Shown in pieces: positions 6,508-15,456 of a DNA stretch of 64,000 nt. Position 1 is the stretch's first letter. The number at the start of each line of letters is the position of its first letter. The position numbers were made by a program, and so were the translations under genes. The notes below the pieces were generated by a model, which was given only the letters and a program-made list of their open reading frames with translations, was not told the origin of the DNA and made no database searches. The stretch lies in NCBI GenBank assembly GCA_934424575.1, contig CAKRXU010000010.1:14335-78334 (forward strand), given 5' to 3'. Source of the DNA: an uncultured Blautia sp. Its GTDB lineage: Bacteria > Bacillota > Clostridia > Lachnospirales > Lachnospiraceae.

Positions 6508-8601
6508 TTATGCTTCTTCCGGTACATCCTTGATACTGAAACTCATTCTGCCCATCTTGTCTTTGCCAAGGCAGATTACTTTTACTTTATCGCCAAGAGT
6601 GAGAACGTCCTCTACTTTGTTGATTCTGTGGTCACTGATCTTGGAGATGTGGACCATTCCTTCTTTGCCAGGAGCAAACTCAACGAAAGCGCCAAATTCC
6701 TTGATGCTTACGACAGTTCCCTCAAAGATCTGTCCTGCCTCGAAATCTGTTGCGATGGTCTTGATCATCTTCTTGGCTTCATCCATTCCGTGCTGGTCAA
6801 CACCGCAGATAGATACGGAACCTTCATCTGTGATATCAATCTGAACGCCTGTACGCTCGATGATCGCATTGATGGTCTTTCCTCTCTGACCGACTACATC
6901 ACCGATCTTCTGAGGATCGATCTGGATCTGAACGATCTTCGGTGCATATTTGTTTACATGGTCACGAGGAGCTGCGATGCATTTCTCCATAACTTCTGTA
7001 AGGATGTACTCTCTTGCTTCTTTTGTTCTGCGGATCGCTTCTTCCACGATCTGTCTTGTCAGACCATGGATCTTGATATCCATCTGGATTGCTGTGATAC
7101 CGTCATGTGTACCTGCAACCTTGAAATCCATATCTCCGAAGAAGTCCTCAAGTCCCTGGATATCTGTCAGTACAATGTAATCATCGTCTGTTGCACCTGT
7201 AACAAGACCACAGGAGATACCGGCAACCGGTTTGCGGATCGGTACACCTGCTGCCATAAGGGACATGGTAGATGCACAGATACTTGCCTGAGAAGTAGAA
7301 CCGTTGGATTCAAATGTCTCAGATACAGTACGGATCGCATATGGGAACTCTTCTGCTGACGGAAGCACCGGAACAAGAGCTCTCTCTGCCAGTGCACCGT
7401 GACCGATCTCACGACGTCCCGGTCCTCTGGATGGTTTTGTCTCACCTACAGAGTAGGACGGGAAGTTGTAGTGGTGCATATATCTCTTGGATGTTTCAAA
7501 CTCGTCGAGTCCGTCAATTCTCTGTGCCTCGGAAAGCGGAGCCAGAGTTGTCATGGTGCAGATCTGTGTCTGTCCACGAGTAAACATAGCGGAACCATGA
7601 ACTCTCGGGATGATGTCTACTTCTGCTGCCAGAGGACGGATCTGTGTGATCTGACGACCGTCCGGACGTTTGTGGTCCTTAAGGATCATCTTGCGGACAG
7701 TCTTCTTCTGGTACTGATATACTGCTTCTCCGAGAACAGCCAGCCATTCTTCATTGTCTGCAAATGCTTCCTGAAGTCTTGCTGTGATCTCACGGATGTT
7801 TTCTTCTCTTGTCTGTTTATCGTCTGTGAAGACAGCTTCTTCCATCTCTTCGGACGGAACGATCTTCTTGATCGCCTCGAACAGTTCTTCCGGAACTGCG
7901 CAGGAAGCGTAGAGATGTTTCTCTTTGCCGCACTCTGCTACGATCTTGTCGATGAAACGGATAATCTCCTGGTTTACATCATGAGCTTTGTAGATTGCTT
8001 CGATCATGGTATCTTCCGGTACTTCATTTGCGCCGGCTTCGATCATGATAACTTTCTCTCTTGTGGAAGCAACAGTCAGCTGAAGGTCAGAAAGTTCTTT
8101 CTGAGCCAGGGACGGGTTGATGATAAACTCGCCGTCGATCAGACCTACCTGTGTGGTAGCGCACGGACCGTCAAACGGGATATCGGAAATGCAGGTTGCG
8201 ATGGAAGAACCAAGCATAGCCGGGATCTCCGGGTTGCACTCAGGGTCTACGGACATAACCATGTTTACCAGAGTTACGTCATTTCTGTAGTCCTTCGGGA
8301 ACAGCGGACGCATCGGACGGTCAATAACACGGGATGTCAGGATCGCATGCTCGCTTGCCTTTCCTTCTCTTTTATTGAATCCTCCTGGAATCTTGCCTAC
8401 TGCATACATTTTTTCCTCATATTCAACGCTCAGAGGGAAGAAATCGATTCCTTCTCTTGGCTCCTTAGATGCTGTTGCAGTAGAAAGCACAGTTGTATCA
8501 CCATAATGCATCAGAGCTGCGCCGTTAGCCTGTTTTGCAACACGACCGATATCTACAGTCAGTGTTCTGCCGGCTAATTCCATAGAATAACTTTTGTACA
8601 T
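6508..8601 (-). CDS. pnp: Polyribonucleotide nucleotidyltransferase (PNPase)
   Basis: Phosphorolytic 3'-5' exoribonuclease, 697 residues. Domain order: first RNase PH core (about 1-225), an all-helical linker, second RNase PH core (about 310-545, with HHYNFPSYSVGE and GTHDGITAIQMDIK carrying catalytic Asp residues), a KH domain with VGQRGKTINAI (about 555-615) and a C-terminal S1 domain (FEGTVVSIKEFGAFVEF onward). It works in mRNA turnover and follows rpsO as in most bacteria. Its leader holds a long hairpin (see 8638-8714). nrdG and dut follow directly. Confidence 0.96.
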   Translation of the reverse strand: MYKSYSMELAGRTLTVDIGRVAKQANGAALMHYGDTTVLSTATASKEPREGIDFFPLSVEYEEKMYAVGKIPGGFNKREGKASEHAILTSRVIDRPMRPLFPKDYRNDVTLVNMVMSVDPECNPEIPAMLGSSIATCISDIPFDGPCATTQVGLIDGEFIINPSLAQKELSDLQLTVASTREKVIMIEAGANEVPEDTMIEAIYKAHDVNQEIIRFIDKIVAECGKEKHLYASCAVPEELFEAIKKIVPSEEMEEAVFTDDKQTREENIREITARLQEAFADNEEWLAVLGEAVYQYQKKTVRKMILKDHKRPDGRQITQIRPLAAEVDIIPRVHGSAMFTRGQTQICTMTTLAPLSEAQRIDGLDEFETSKRYMHHYNFPSYSVGETKPSRGPGRREIGHGALAERALVPVLPSAEEFPYAIRTVSETFESNGSTSQASICASTMSLMAAGVPIRKPVAGISCGLVTGATDDDYIVLTDIQGLEDFFGDMDFKVAGTHDGITAIQMDIKIHGLTRQIVEEAIRRTKEAREYILTEVMEKCIAAPRDHVNKYAPKIVQIQIDPQKIGDVVGQRGKTINAIIERTGVQIDITDEGSVSICGVDQHGMDEAKKMIKTIATDFEAGQIFEGTVVSIKEFGAFVEFAPGKEGMVHISKISDHRINKVEDVLTLGDKVKVICLGKDKMGRMSFSIKDVPEEA

Positions 8602-8637
8602 ACTTTTTCTCCTTTTATTTCTTGCGTTTTAATTTTA

Positions 8638-8714
8638 CAGAAGTCCGAAACAACTGAAAAAACCACCCGTTTTCCCTCCGATGAGCTTTTCAGTAGTCTC
8701 GGAAATAACTTCTG
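8638..8714 (-). promoter_or_regulatory. Long stem-loop in the pnp mRNA leader
   Basis: Between rpsO and pnp the transcript folds into a long imperfect hairpin: outer arms CAGAAGT/ACTTCTG, middle CCGA/TCGG, and an inner 8-base stem with ACTGAAAA on one side and TTTTCAGT on the other. In E. coli a long pnp leader hairpin is cut by RNase III and allows PNPase autoregulation. The same role here is an inference from position and shape. Confidence 0.5.
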
Positions 8715-8735
8715 CCTATTTTGTTTTGTGATTTA

Positions 8736-8763
8736 AAAATGGGGCGGATGGTTTATCCGCCCC
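8736..8763 (-). terminator. Terminator between rpsO and pnp
   Basis: Perfect 9-base stem (GGGGCGGAT/ATCCGCCCC, 5-base loop) followed on the minus strand by ATTTTT. It lies just after the rpsO stop codon and probably limits read-through into pnp. Confidence 0.8.
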
Positions 8764-8776
8764 GTCCGTATACTAA

Positions 8777-9043
8777 TTATTTTCTTAAACCTAATTTCTC
8801 AATCAGTGCACGGTATCTTTCGATGTCTGTTTTCTTCAGGTATGCCAGAAGTCCACGTCTCTGACCAACCATCTTCAGAAGACCACGTCTGGAGTGATGA
8901 TCTTTGTGATGTGTCTGTAAATGCTCTGTCAGTTCCTGGATTCTTGCTGTAAGAACTGCTACCTGTACTTCCGGTGAACCTGTGTCACCCTCGCATCTTG
9001 CATATTCTTTCATGATTGCCTGTTTTTTTTCTTTTGAAATCAT
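8777..9043 (-). CDS. rpsO: 30S ribosomal protein S15
   Basis: 88-residue S15, with the conserved segments GDTGSPEVQVA, LTEHLQTHHKDHHSRRGLL and the C-terminal RYRALIEKLGLRK. The start ATG at 9043 is preceded by AAGGAGG at good spacing. A longer reading frame upstream (MRRFINNN...) has no ribosome binding site and is leader. S15 binds 16S rRNA early in assembly of the central domain. It lies upstream of pnp as usual, with its own promoter. Confidence 0.96.
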   Translation of the reverse strand: MISKEKKQAIMKEYARCEGDTGSPEVQVAVLTARIQELTEHLQTHHKDHHSRRGLLKMVGQRRGLLAYLKKTDIERYRALIEKLGLRK

Positions 9044-9174
9044 TGTGATTTCCTCCTTAAAAATATTATTATTAATGAACCGCCGCATATTAAGAAACGG
9101 TTGGAGATTCCAATCTCTGAATATGGGCTGATTTACACCTCAGATAGTATAGCATAAAACATCTGGCGTGTAAA
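9044..9174 (-). promoter_or_regulatory. rpsO promoter and structured leader
   Basis: Minus strand -35 TTTACA (9174-9169), 17-base spacer, -10 TATACT (9151-9146). The roughly 95-base leader contains a small hairpin (AGAGATT/AATCTC, near 9105-9120) and AACCG/CGGTT arms. S15 autoregulates through leader RNA in several bacteria. Whether this leader is such a site is only a suggestion. Confidence 0.6.
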
Positions 9175-9199
9175 CAACATAATTATTTATTTTTTGAAC

Positions 9200-10093
9200 T
9201 TATTTTTCAAAAAAAGCATGGCCTGCCTCGATGTCCCTCGCGATCTGTGCTTTGAGTGCCTCAAAAGAAGCAAATTTGTGCTCCGGGCGCTGGAATTTGC
9301 GGAAGAAAACGATACAGTCCTTCCCATACAGATCCTCATCACAGTCAAAAAGATAGGTCTCAACACCCAGGAAATCCTCTCCGACGGTCGGCTTGTATCC
9401 GACATTGGTGATTCCCTGATACTCTGTGTCGCCAAATTTTGACACGGTCACATAGACACCGTTCGGCGGCATCAGCTTCTGTTTCGGCGGGACCAGGTTT
9501 GTGGTCGGGAAAAATTTCTTGTGTCCCAGACCTTTGCCATGCTCTACCTCACCTGCCACAAAGAAATCTGTTCCGAGAAGCTCTGAGATCTTGTGCATAT
9601 TGCCCTTCTTCAGTTCTTCACGGATGAAGGTACTGCTGATCTTGCGGCTTCCGTCCATTTCCTTCGGGACGATCTCTGTTTCATAGCCATATTTCAGACC
9701 GGCTTTCTTAAGAAGGTCCGGCGTGCCTTTGCGTTCATATCCGAATCTGTAATCCTCTCCGACTACCACGAAGGATGCCTGCAGAGAACCGATCAGGACC
9801 TGGCGGATAAACTGATCCGCTTTCATATGTCTGATCTGCTCATTCAACGGGCATTCCAGAAGGACATCCACGCCCATATCTTCGAGAAGCAGTCTCCTCT
9901 CTTCCCCTGTGAGGATGGTCTGACGGTCGGACACAAAAGCTACAACTACAGAAGTTGTGCCATATTCTTTTTTGTGTTCCAGAATCTTCTGGATCAGTTT
10001 CCTGTGTCCGCGATGAATTCCGTCAAATTTCCCCAGCGTTACCGCACAGTTGGAAAACTTTGGAAACTGTCCTTCGATCTTGATGTATTCCAT
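9200..10093 (-). CDS. ribF: Bifunctional riboflavin kinase / FAD synthetase
   Basis: 297 residues. The N-terminal FMN adenylyltransferase domain carries LGKFDGIHRGHRKLI (HxGH-type nucleotide-binding motif) and later FIREELKKGNM. The C-terminal flavokinase domain (from about 180) shows the FPTTNLVPP motif and PPNGVYVT. It converts riboflavin to FMN and FAD. It lies 32 bases after truB, at the end of the rimP-infB operon, a common position in Firmicutes. Confidence 0.95.
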   Translation of the reverse strand: MEYIKIEGQFPKFSNCAVTLGKFDGIHRGHRKLIQKILEHKKEYGTTSVVVAFVSDRQTILTGEERRLLLEDMGVDVLLECPLNEQIRHMKADQFIRQVLIGSLQASFVVVGEDYRFGYERKGTPDLLKKAGLKYGYETEIVPKEMDGSRKISSTFIREELKKGNMHKISELLGTDFFVAGEVEHGKGLGHKKFFPTTNLVPPKQKLMPPNGVYVTVSKFGDTEYQGITNVGYKPTVGEDFLGVETYLFDCDEDLYGKDCIVFFRKFQRPEHKFASFEALKAQIARDIEAGHAFFEK

Positions 10094-10125
10094 GTGTTCT
10101 GACTCCTGCTTATCTCCGATGTTAT

Positions 10126-11010
10126 TCAGAGGAACATTTTCTGAGGCTGATAACGGTGTTTCTTATTGTCCCACTCGTAGATCCCCAGGAAATTCCCCTC
10201 GCTGGTGCACATCCGCACCCAGCCTTTTTTGTGCTGTGTTTCTGTCATATTATCCGGAAGCGCATTGCCATTCAGAAGAAGCCTGTCACCGAATTTATTA
10301 CAGCGGATCTCCGGATAAGCCTTGAGCACTTCCGAAATGGAAAGGATCCTCTTCTCAAGGACTCCTGCTTCCATTTCTTTCTGTACCTCATCCAGTGTGA
10401 TGCTGTCTTCCCAGCGATACTCACCGGATGCTGTACGGGTAAGCTCTTCCATACAGGCACCACAGCCCAGTTTCTGACCGATATCATGGCACAGAGTCCG
10501 GATATAAGTTCCCTTGCTGCATGTAACAGAAAAACGTACCATCGGAAGATCCATCTCAAGGATCTCTATCTCATAAAAGCAGACCGGGCGGGCTTTTCGC
10601 TCGACGGTCTTGCCTTCTCTTGCGAGTTCGTACAGCTTCTTTCCATTTACCTTGAGTGCGGAGTACATCGGCGGGATCTGCTCCTGCTCTCCAAGGAAAC
10701 TCTCAATCACAGCTTTTACTTCTTCTTCAGAAACAGTGACCGGCTTTTCATTCAGAACCGTTCCTGTCATATCCTGTGTATCTGTCTCGATCCCGAGGTG
10801 AAGAAGTGCCTCGTAGGTCTTGCGCTTTTCGGTCAGAAGATCGACCAGCTTGGTCGCTCTGCCGAGAACAACAGGAAGGACTCCCTCCGCATCAGGGTCC
10901 AGTGTTCCGGTATGACCGATCTTTTTCATGTGGAGGATCCCACGAAGTTTTGCGACCACATCATGAGAAGTGTAGCCTTTCTCTTTGCGAATGATCAGAA
11001 CTCCGTCCAT
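10126..11010 (-). CDS. truB: tRNA pseudouridine(55) synthase
   Basis: 294 residues. Contains GVLIIRKEKGYTSHDVV at the N-terminus, the catalytic motif GHTGTLDPDAEGVLPV (Asp nucleophile in TLD) and the YxALKVNGKKLYELAREG region. A C-terminal PUA-like segment ends in IYEWDNKKHRYQPQK. It makes pseudouridine 55 in the tRNA T-loop. Its start overlaps the nrnA stop by one base, so translation is coupled. Confidence 0.95.
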   Translation of the reverse strand: MDGVLIIRKEKGYTSHDVVAKLRGILHMKKIGHTGTLDPDAEGVLPVVLGRATKLVDLLTEKRKTYEALLHLGIETDTQDMTGTVLNEKPVTVSEEEVKAVIESFLGEQEQIPPMYSALKVNGKKLYELAREGKTVERKARPVCFYEIEILEMDLPMVRFSVTCSKGTYIRTLCHDIGQKLGCGACMEELTRTASGEYRWEDSITLDEVQKEMEAGVLEKRILSISEVLKAYPEIRCNKFGDRLLLNGNALPDNMTETQHKKGWVRMCTSEGNFLGIYEWDNKKHRYQPQKMFL

Positions 11011-11972
11011 TATGCCTCCTCTTCGCAGAACTGTTTCTCGATCTCTGCGGTCAGATTATTGATAACGTCATACATGGAGCCCTCAAGGTCACAGCCCGCT
11101 GCTCTTGTATGACCGCCGCCTCCAAAGAATACGGCAACTTTGCTTACATCCACCTTGCCGTTGGAACGGAGGGAAACCTTGAAATGCTGTGTCTCAGTTT
11201 CATAGATAAAGATCGCGACTTCCACACCTCTTGTCAGACGAAGCTGGCTGACGATCCCGTCAAGGTCGCTTCCCTCAACTCCATAAAATTCCATATCTCT
11301 TCTGCGGAGGTAGCCTACGGTGCATTTGCCGTTCTGGAGAAGAATGCTCTCTGCCAGAACACGGCCCATGACCTGAAGCTGAAGATATGTCTTCTCATAA
11401 AAAGATTCATCAATGATCTTGCTGAAAGGGATCTCCTGCTTCATCAGTTCTCCTGCGATACGCATCGTATCCGGGGAAGTAGCAGAATACTGGAATACTC
11501 CTGTATCATGGATCATTCCTGTATAGACTGCTGTCGCGATCGGACGGTTTACTTTGTCCGGATCCAGAAGCCCGTAGAGGACTTCACAGCAGGAGCTGAC
11601 TTCTCCGCGGATATAGTTGACATCCGCAAATCCCGGATTGCTTACATGATGATCGATGCAGACGGTTTTTGCCGCATGGTCAAAAGCATCTCCCGCAACT
11701 GCCAGGCGGTCACGCGCGCTGACATCGCAGGTAATGAACAGATCAAATTCTCTGCCCTCTTCTACTTCTGTTTTGATATCATCGATATGATCGATATGTC
11801 CAAAGATCGGCTTCGGATGGTCGAGATATACGCTTACATCCACATCCGGAAAATAAGTTCTGATATACAGATACAAAGCCATACAGGAACCGACACAGTC
11901 ACCATCCGGTCGGACATGACCACCAATTCCTATTGTTTTCACGCCTTCCAGCACTTCTGAAATATTTTTCAT
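11010..11972 (-). CDS. nrnA: DHH phosphoesterase, NrnA-type nanoRNase / pAp phosphatase
   Basis: 320 residues. DHH domain: GHVRPDGDCVGS (DxD motif), CDVSARDRL, CIDHHVSN (the DHH signature). DHHA1 domain: VAVFFGGGGHTRAAGC (GGGH substrate-binding motif). This matches Firmicute NrnA proteins, which degrade short RNA oligonucleotides and dephosphorylate pAp. It sits between rbfA and truB as in Bacillus and many clostridia. Confidence 0.93.
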   Translation of the reverse strand: MKNISEVLEGVKTIGIGGHVRPDGDCVGSCMALYLYIRTYFPDVDVSVYLDHPKPIFGHIDHIDDIKTEVEEGREFDLFITCDVSARDRLAVAGDAFDHAAKTVCIDHHVSNPGFADVNYIRGEVSSCCEVLYGLLDPDKVNRPIATAVYTGMIHDTGVFQYSATSPDTMRIAGELMKQEIPFSKIIDESFYEKTYLQLQVMGRVLAESILLQNGKCTVGYLRRRDMEFYGVEGSDLDGIVSQLRLTRGVEVAIFIYETETQHFKVSLRSNGKVDVSKVAVFFGGGGHTRAAGCDLEGSMYDVINNLTAEIEKQFCEEEA

Positions 11973-12026
11973 GATATCCTCTCTTATTCTGTATGCACTG
12001 CTCTTCTGGTCAGGATCCGGACTGGC

Positions 12027-12413
12027 TTATTCTTCCTCGTCCGGTTTTCCTGCCTGAGCATCTTTTCTGGTTACATCGTCGATCAGCTTGGACATGTTTA
12101 CGCCGTATTCAATGGATTCGTCCAGGATAAAACGGATCTCCGGTGTATTCCTTAAGTTCAGGTTCTTTGCAAGCTGTCTTCTGATATAACCTTCTGCCTT
12201 GTTAAGACCCTGGATGGTCGCATCCTTGGCCTCTTTGCTGCCAAGGACACTGATAAATGCCTTGCAGGTCTTGAGGTCAGGTGCAACTTCCACAGCCATG
12301 ACAGAAGTCATTGGATGAATGCGAGGATCTTTGACTTCATTTCTGATGATCGTACTGAGTTCTTTCTGAACCTCTCCGTTGATCCTTGTATTCTTAATGC
12401 TGTTCTTTCTCAT
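12027..12413 (-). CDS. rbfA: Ribosome-binding factor A
   Basis: 128 residues, KH-like fold: RINGEVQKELSTIIRNEVKDPRI, VEVAPDLKTCKAFISVLG, and a C-terminal LRNTPEIRFILDESIEYG. It assists late maturation of the 30S subunit. Normally rbfA follows infB closely. Here the 161-base gap contains a palindromic mobile element (12437-12578). It is followed by nrnA after 54 bases. Confidence 0.95.
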   Translation of the reverse strand: MRKNSIKNTRINGEVQKELSTIIRNEVKDPRIHPMTSVMAVEVAPDLKTCKAFISVLGSKEAKDATIQGLNKAEGYIRRQLAKNLNLRNTPEIRFILDESIEYGVNMSKLIDDVTRKDAQAGKPDEEE

Positions 12414-12436
12414 TTATTTTACTCCTATCTCGGTAA

Positions 12437-12578
12437 GTTACTGCTCATTATATTCGCTGTAACTTGGTCAAAATGCATTCCACATCACCTTCGGTGATAG
12501 CATTTTGCCCCGCATGTCTCGGGATTTTGGCATATTTATGCCAAAACACCTCGCGGGATATTCTCTATTACCAATTAC
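12437..12578. mobile_element. MITE-like palindromic element, copy A (degenerate)
   Basis: About 142 bp between infB and rbfA. It begins GTTACTG, ends AATTAC, and shares its body with copies at 23903-24045 and 31589-31731: an AAAATGC...GCATTTTG hairpin with a perfect inner ATCACC/GGTGAT stem, then TGTCTCGGGATTTTGG paired with CCAAAACACCTCGCGGGA. Terminal repeats are more diverged than in the other copies, and the flanking 8 bases match at only five positions. The TAA stop codon of infB lies within its terminal repeat. It has no coding capacity. Confidence 0.8.
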
Positions 12579-15418
12579 CTTGGCACCTCTACCATGATAT
12601 AAGCTTCTACTTTATCTTCTTCTTTGACATCATTGAATCCGTCAAATACAAGACCACACTCGTATCCTGCTTTGACTTCTTTGACATCGTCTTTGAAACG
12701 TTTCAAGGATGCAAGCTCGCCCTCGAAGATCTGATCTCCCTCTCTGGTGATACGAACCTTACAGTTTCTCTGGAAGATACCATCGAGGATATAGCTTCCT
12801 GCGATCGTACCAACGCCGGATGCCTTGAAGAGCTGGCGGACTTCTGCATGACCGATGACTTTCTCTTCGAATACCGGATCAAGCATACCCTTCATAGCTG
12901 CTTCTACATCTTCGATTGCCTGATAGATGACTCTGTAGAGACGCAGGTCTACGCCTTCCTGATCTGCAAGCTGTTTTGCCATTGCGTCCGGACGAACGTT
13001 GAATCCGATGATGATCGCATTGGAAGTTGCAGCAAGGGATACGTCAGATTCATTGACTGCACCAACGCCGCCATGGATCACGCGGACAACAACTTCCTCA
13101 TTGGAAAGTTTGGTAAGACTCTGTTTCACAGCCTCAACAGATCCCTGTACGTCTGCTTTGACGATGATCGGCAGTTCCTTGAGGTCACTTGCCTGGATCT
13201 GATCAAACAGGTTATCCAGAGAAAGTTTGCCTTTGGTTTCTTCAAGCAGATGTTTCTTATTCTCTGTAACAAAGGTAGCTGCGAAGTTCTTGGCTTCCTT
13301 GTCGCTCGGGAACGCCATCAGGATCTCACCTGCATTCGGAACATCACTGAGACCAAGGATCTCAACTGGTGTGGACGGTCCTGCTTCTTTGACTCTTCTT
13401 CCTCTGTCGTCCATCATGGCACGTACTTTACCGCTGCATGCACCTGCTGCGATGAAATCTCCGACATGGAGAGTACCCTTCTGTACGAGGATCGTAGCAA
13501 CCGGTCCTTTACCTTTGTCAAGCTGTGCTTCGATCACGAGACCTCTCGCTGCACGGTTCGGGTTTGCTTTGAGTTCCAGGACTTCTGCAGAAAGAAGGAT
13601 CATCTCAAGCAGAGTGTCGATTCCTTCTCCTGTATGTGCGGATACCGGTACGAAGATGGTGCTTCCGCCCCAGTCTTCCGGGATCAGTTCATACTCGGAA
13701 AGTTCCTGTTTTACTCTCTCTACGTTTGCACTTGGTTTATCAATCTTGTTGATCGCAACGATGATCTCAACGCCTGCTGCTTTTGCATGGCTGATCGCCT
13801 CTACTGTCTGCGGCATGACACCATCATCTGCTGCTACAACGAGAACTGCGATATCTGTGGAGTTTGCACCACGCATACGCATAGCGGTGAATGCTTCATG
13901 TCCCGGTGTATCCAGGAATGTGATCTTCTGTCCGTTGATCTCTACAACAGATGCACCGATGTGCTGTGTGATTCCACCGGCCTCGCCTCTTGTTACATGG
14001 GTATCACGGATTGCATCCAGAAGGGATGTCTTACCATGGTCAACGTGACCCATAACACATACTACAGGCGGTCTGGAAACCATATCTGCTTCGTCTTCTT
14101 CCTCTTCTTTGAGGAGTTCGCCGATAACGTCTACTTTTTCTTCCGGCTCTGCGATGATATCGTAGTCCAGAGCGATCTCCTGTGCTTTTTCAAAGTCGAT
14201 CTCATGGTTTACAGTTACCATGGTTCCTTCCATGAAAAGTTTCTTAACGATGACTGACGGCTGCATCTTCATTGCTTCTGCCAGTTCGCGGATCGTCATC
14301 TTCTCTGGAAGTGTGATCTCTTTTACTTCTGGTTTCTTCTCTTCCTGTTTCGGCTGAGGAGTTGGTTTCTGGAGAGCTTTCGGGATTCTGGAAAGGTTTC
14401 TTCTTCCACCCTGGTTCGGGCGATTGTGTCCTGCACCGGATTTCTCGAAGTCTTTCTTCTTGTTCTTGTTCTCTCTGTCACGCTCTCTCTTGCTGTCCTT
14501 GGATGTCTTGGTCAGCTCTGGTGTGAATACAGCATCGTTGTCTTTTCTTCCGCCGCCGTTTCTCTGGCCGCCGCGGTTATTTCCGCCGAAGCCTCCTCTG
14601 TTGCCGTCTGGTCTTCCGTTTCCGCCCTGCTGTGGTCTTCCCTGGCCACCCTGCTGCGGACGGCCGCCCTGGCCTCTCATCGGACGGCCGTTTCCGTCAC
14701 CCTGACGTGCCGGACGACCTTCGCCCTGCGGTCTTCCCTGACGGTTTCCGTCACGGTTCGGGCGTCCCTGTCCACCGTTACCATTGCGGTCGGAGAATCT
14801 TCTCTCGCCGCCGCGGAAATCACGGTTTCCTCTGCCTTCGCCGCCGCGGTTGTCACGGTTATTATCTCTTCCGTCACGGTTGTTCTGACGGTTCTGTCCT
14901 CTGTTGTTATTGTAACCGGACTGTTCCTGCCTCTGCGGTCTTGCAGAATTGTTCTGTGACGGAGCCGCGCTCTTCGGTGCTTCTGCCTGTGCAGTCTGCG
15001 GTTTCTTTGCGGTTTCCTCTACCGGTTTCTGAGCTGCCTGCGGCTTCTGAGCCTGTGGCTTTGCGGCTGGTCTTTTGTCTGTATTGTTGTTCTGACGTTT
15101 CGGTCTGTTTTTGCCGCCGTCACTTGCATTCTGTGCATGATATACACGAATGATATTTTTTTTCTTTTTAGGAGCCTCTGCTTTGTCTGCTTCTGGTCTC
15201 GCTGTTACCGTCTTTTCTTCTGTTCTGGAATTATCCACCTTGGTAATCTGCTCCTTTCCCCTGGTTAAAAATTTTTGTTTTATTAATCGGATACTGGGTT
15301 CCTCAAGAGTACTCATATGACTTTTGACTTCTACCCCGTTTGCTTTTAGAAATTCAATGACTTCTCTGTTCGATCTGCCAAGTTTACTGGCAAGTTCATG
15401 CACTCTGATCTTCGGCAC
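12575..15418 (-). CDS. infB: Translation initiation factor IF-2
   Basis: 947 residues from a GTG start at 15418, chosen because GAAGGAGGG lies six bases upstream. The protein then begins MPKIRVHELASKLG. N-terminal IF2N (about 1-50), then a long disordered region (about 90-340) very rich in Arg, Gly, Asn and Gln with many RGG/RGQ repeats. A second IF2N domain follows (about 375-430), then the GTPase core: GHVDHGKTSLL (G1), TPGHEAF (G3), NKIDK (G4). Domains II-IV end the protein. It recruits fMet-tRNA to the 30S subunit. It is part of the nusA operon. The stop codon lies in mobile element copy A. Confidence 0.96.
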   Translation of the reverse strand: MPKIRVHELASKLGRSNREVIEFLKANGVEVKSHMSTLEEPSIRLIKQKFLTRGKEQITKVDNSRTEEKTVTARPEADKAEAPKKKKNIIRVYHAQNASDGGKNRPKRQNNNTDKRPAAKPQAQKPQAAQKPVEETAKKPQTAQAEAPKSAAPSQNNSARPQRQEQSGYNNNRGQNRQNNRDGRDNNRDNRGGEGRGNRDFRGGERRFSDRNGNGGQGRPNRDGNRQGRPQGEGRPARQGDGNGRPMRGQGGRPQQGGQGRPQQGGNGRPDGNRGGFGGNNRGGQRNGGGRKDNDAVFTPELTKTSKDSKRERDRENKNKKKDFEKSGAGHNRPNQGGRRNLSRIPKALQKPTPQPKQEEKKPEVKEITLPEKMTIRELAEAMKMQPSVIVKKLFMEGTMVTVNHEIDFEKAQEIALDYDIIAEPEEKVDVIGELLKEEEEDEADMVSRPPVVCVMGHVDHGKTSLLDAIRDTHVTRGEAGGITQHIGASVVEINGQKITFLDTPGHEAFTAMRMRGANSTDIAVLVVAADDGVMPQTVEAISHAKAAGVEIIVAINKIDKPSANVERVKQELSEYELIPEDWGGSTIFVPVSAHTGEGIDTLLEMILLSAEVLELKANPNRAARGLVIEAQLDKGKGPVATILVQKGTLHVGDFIAAGACSGKVRAMMDDRGRRVKEAGPSTPVEILGLSDVPNAGEILMAFPSDKEAKNFAATFVTENKKHLLEETKGKLSLDNLFDQIQASDLKELPIIVKADVQGSVEAVKQSLTKLSNEEVVVRVIHGGVGAVNESDVSLAATSNAIIIGFNVRPDAMAKQLADQEGVDLRLYRVIYQAIEDVEAAMKGMLDPVFEEKVIGHAEVRQLFKASGVGTIAGSYILDGIFQRNCKVRITREGDQIFEGELASLKRFKDDVKEVKAGYECGLVFDGFNDVKEEDKVEAYIMVEVPR

Positions 15419-15456
15419 ATGGATCCCTCCTTCAATCACTGCTGCACACCGCAGCT

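Noticed and set aside
12464..14257. 597-codon open frame on the plus strand
   Set aside because: Antisense shadow of infB, Cys- and Phe-rich, without a ribosome binding site. The minus-strand product is a clear IF-2.
15419..15439. Upstream in-frame start for infB
   Set aside because: It would begin before and include the strong GAAGGAGGG site; the GTG at 15418 is six bases after that site and gives the family's usual N-terminus.
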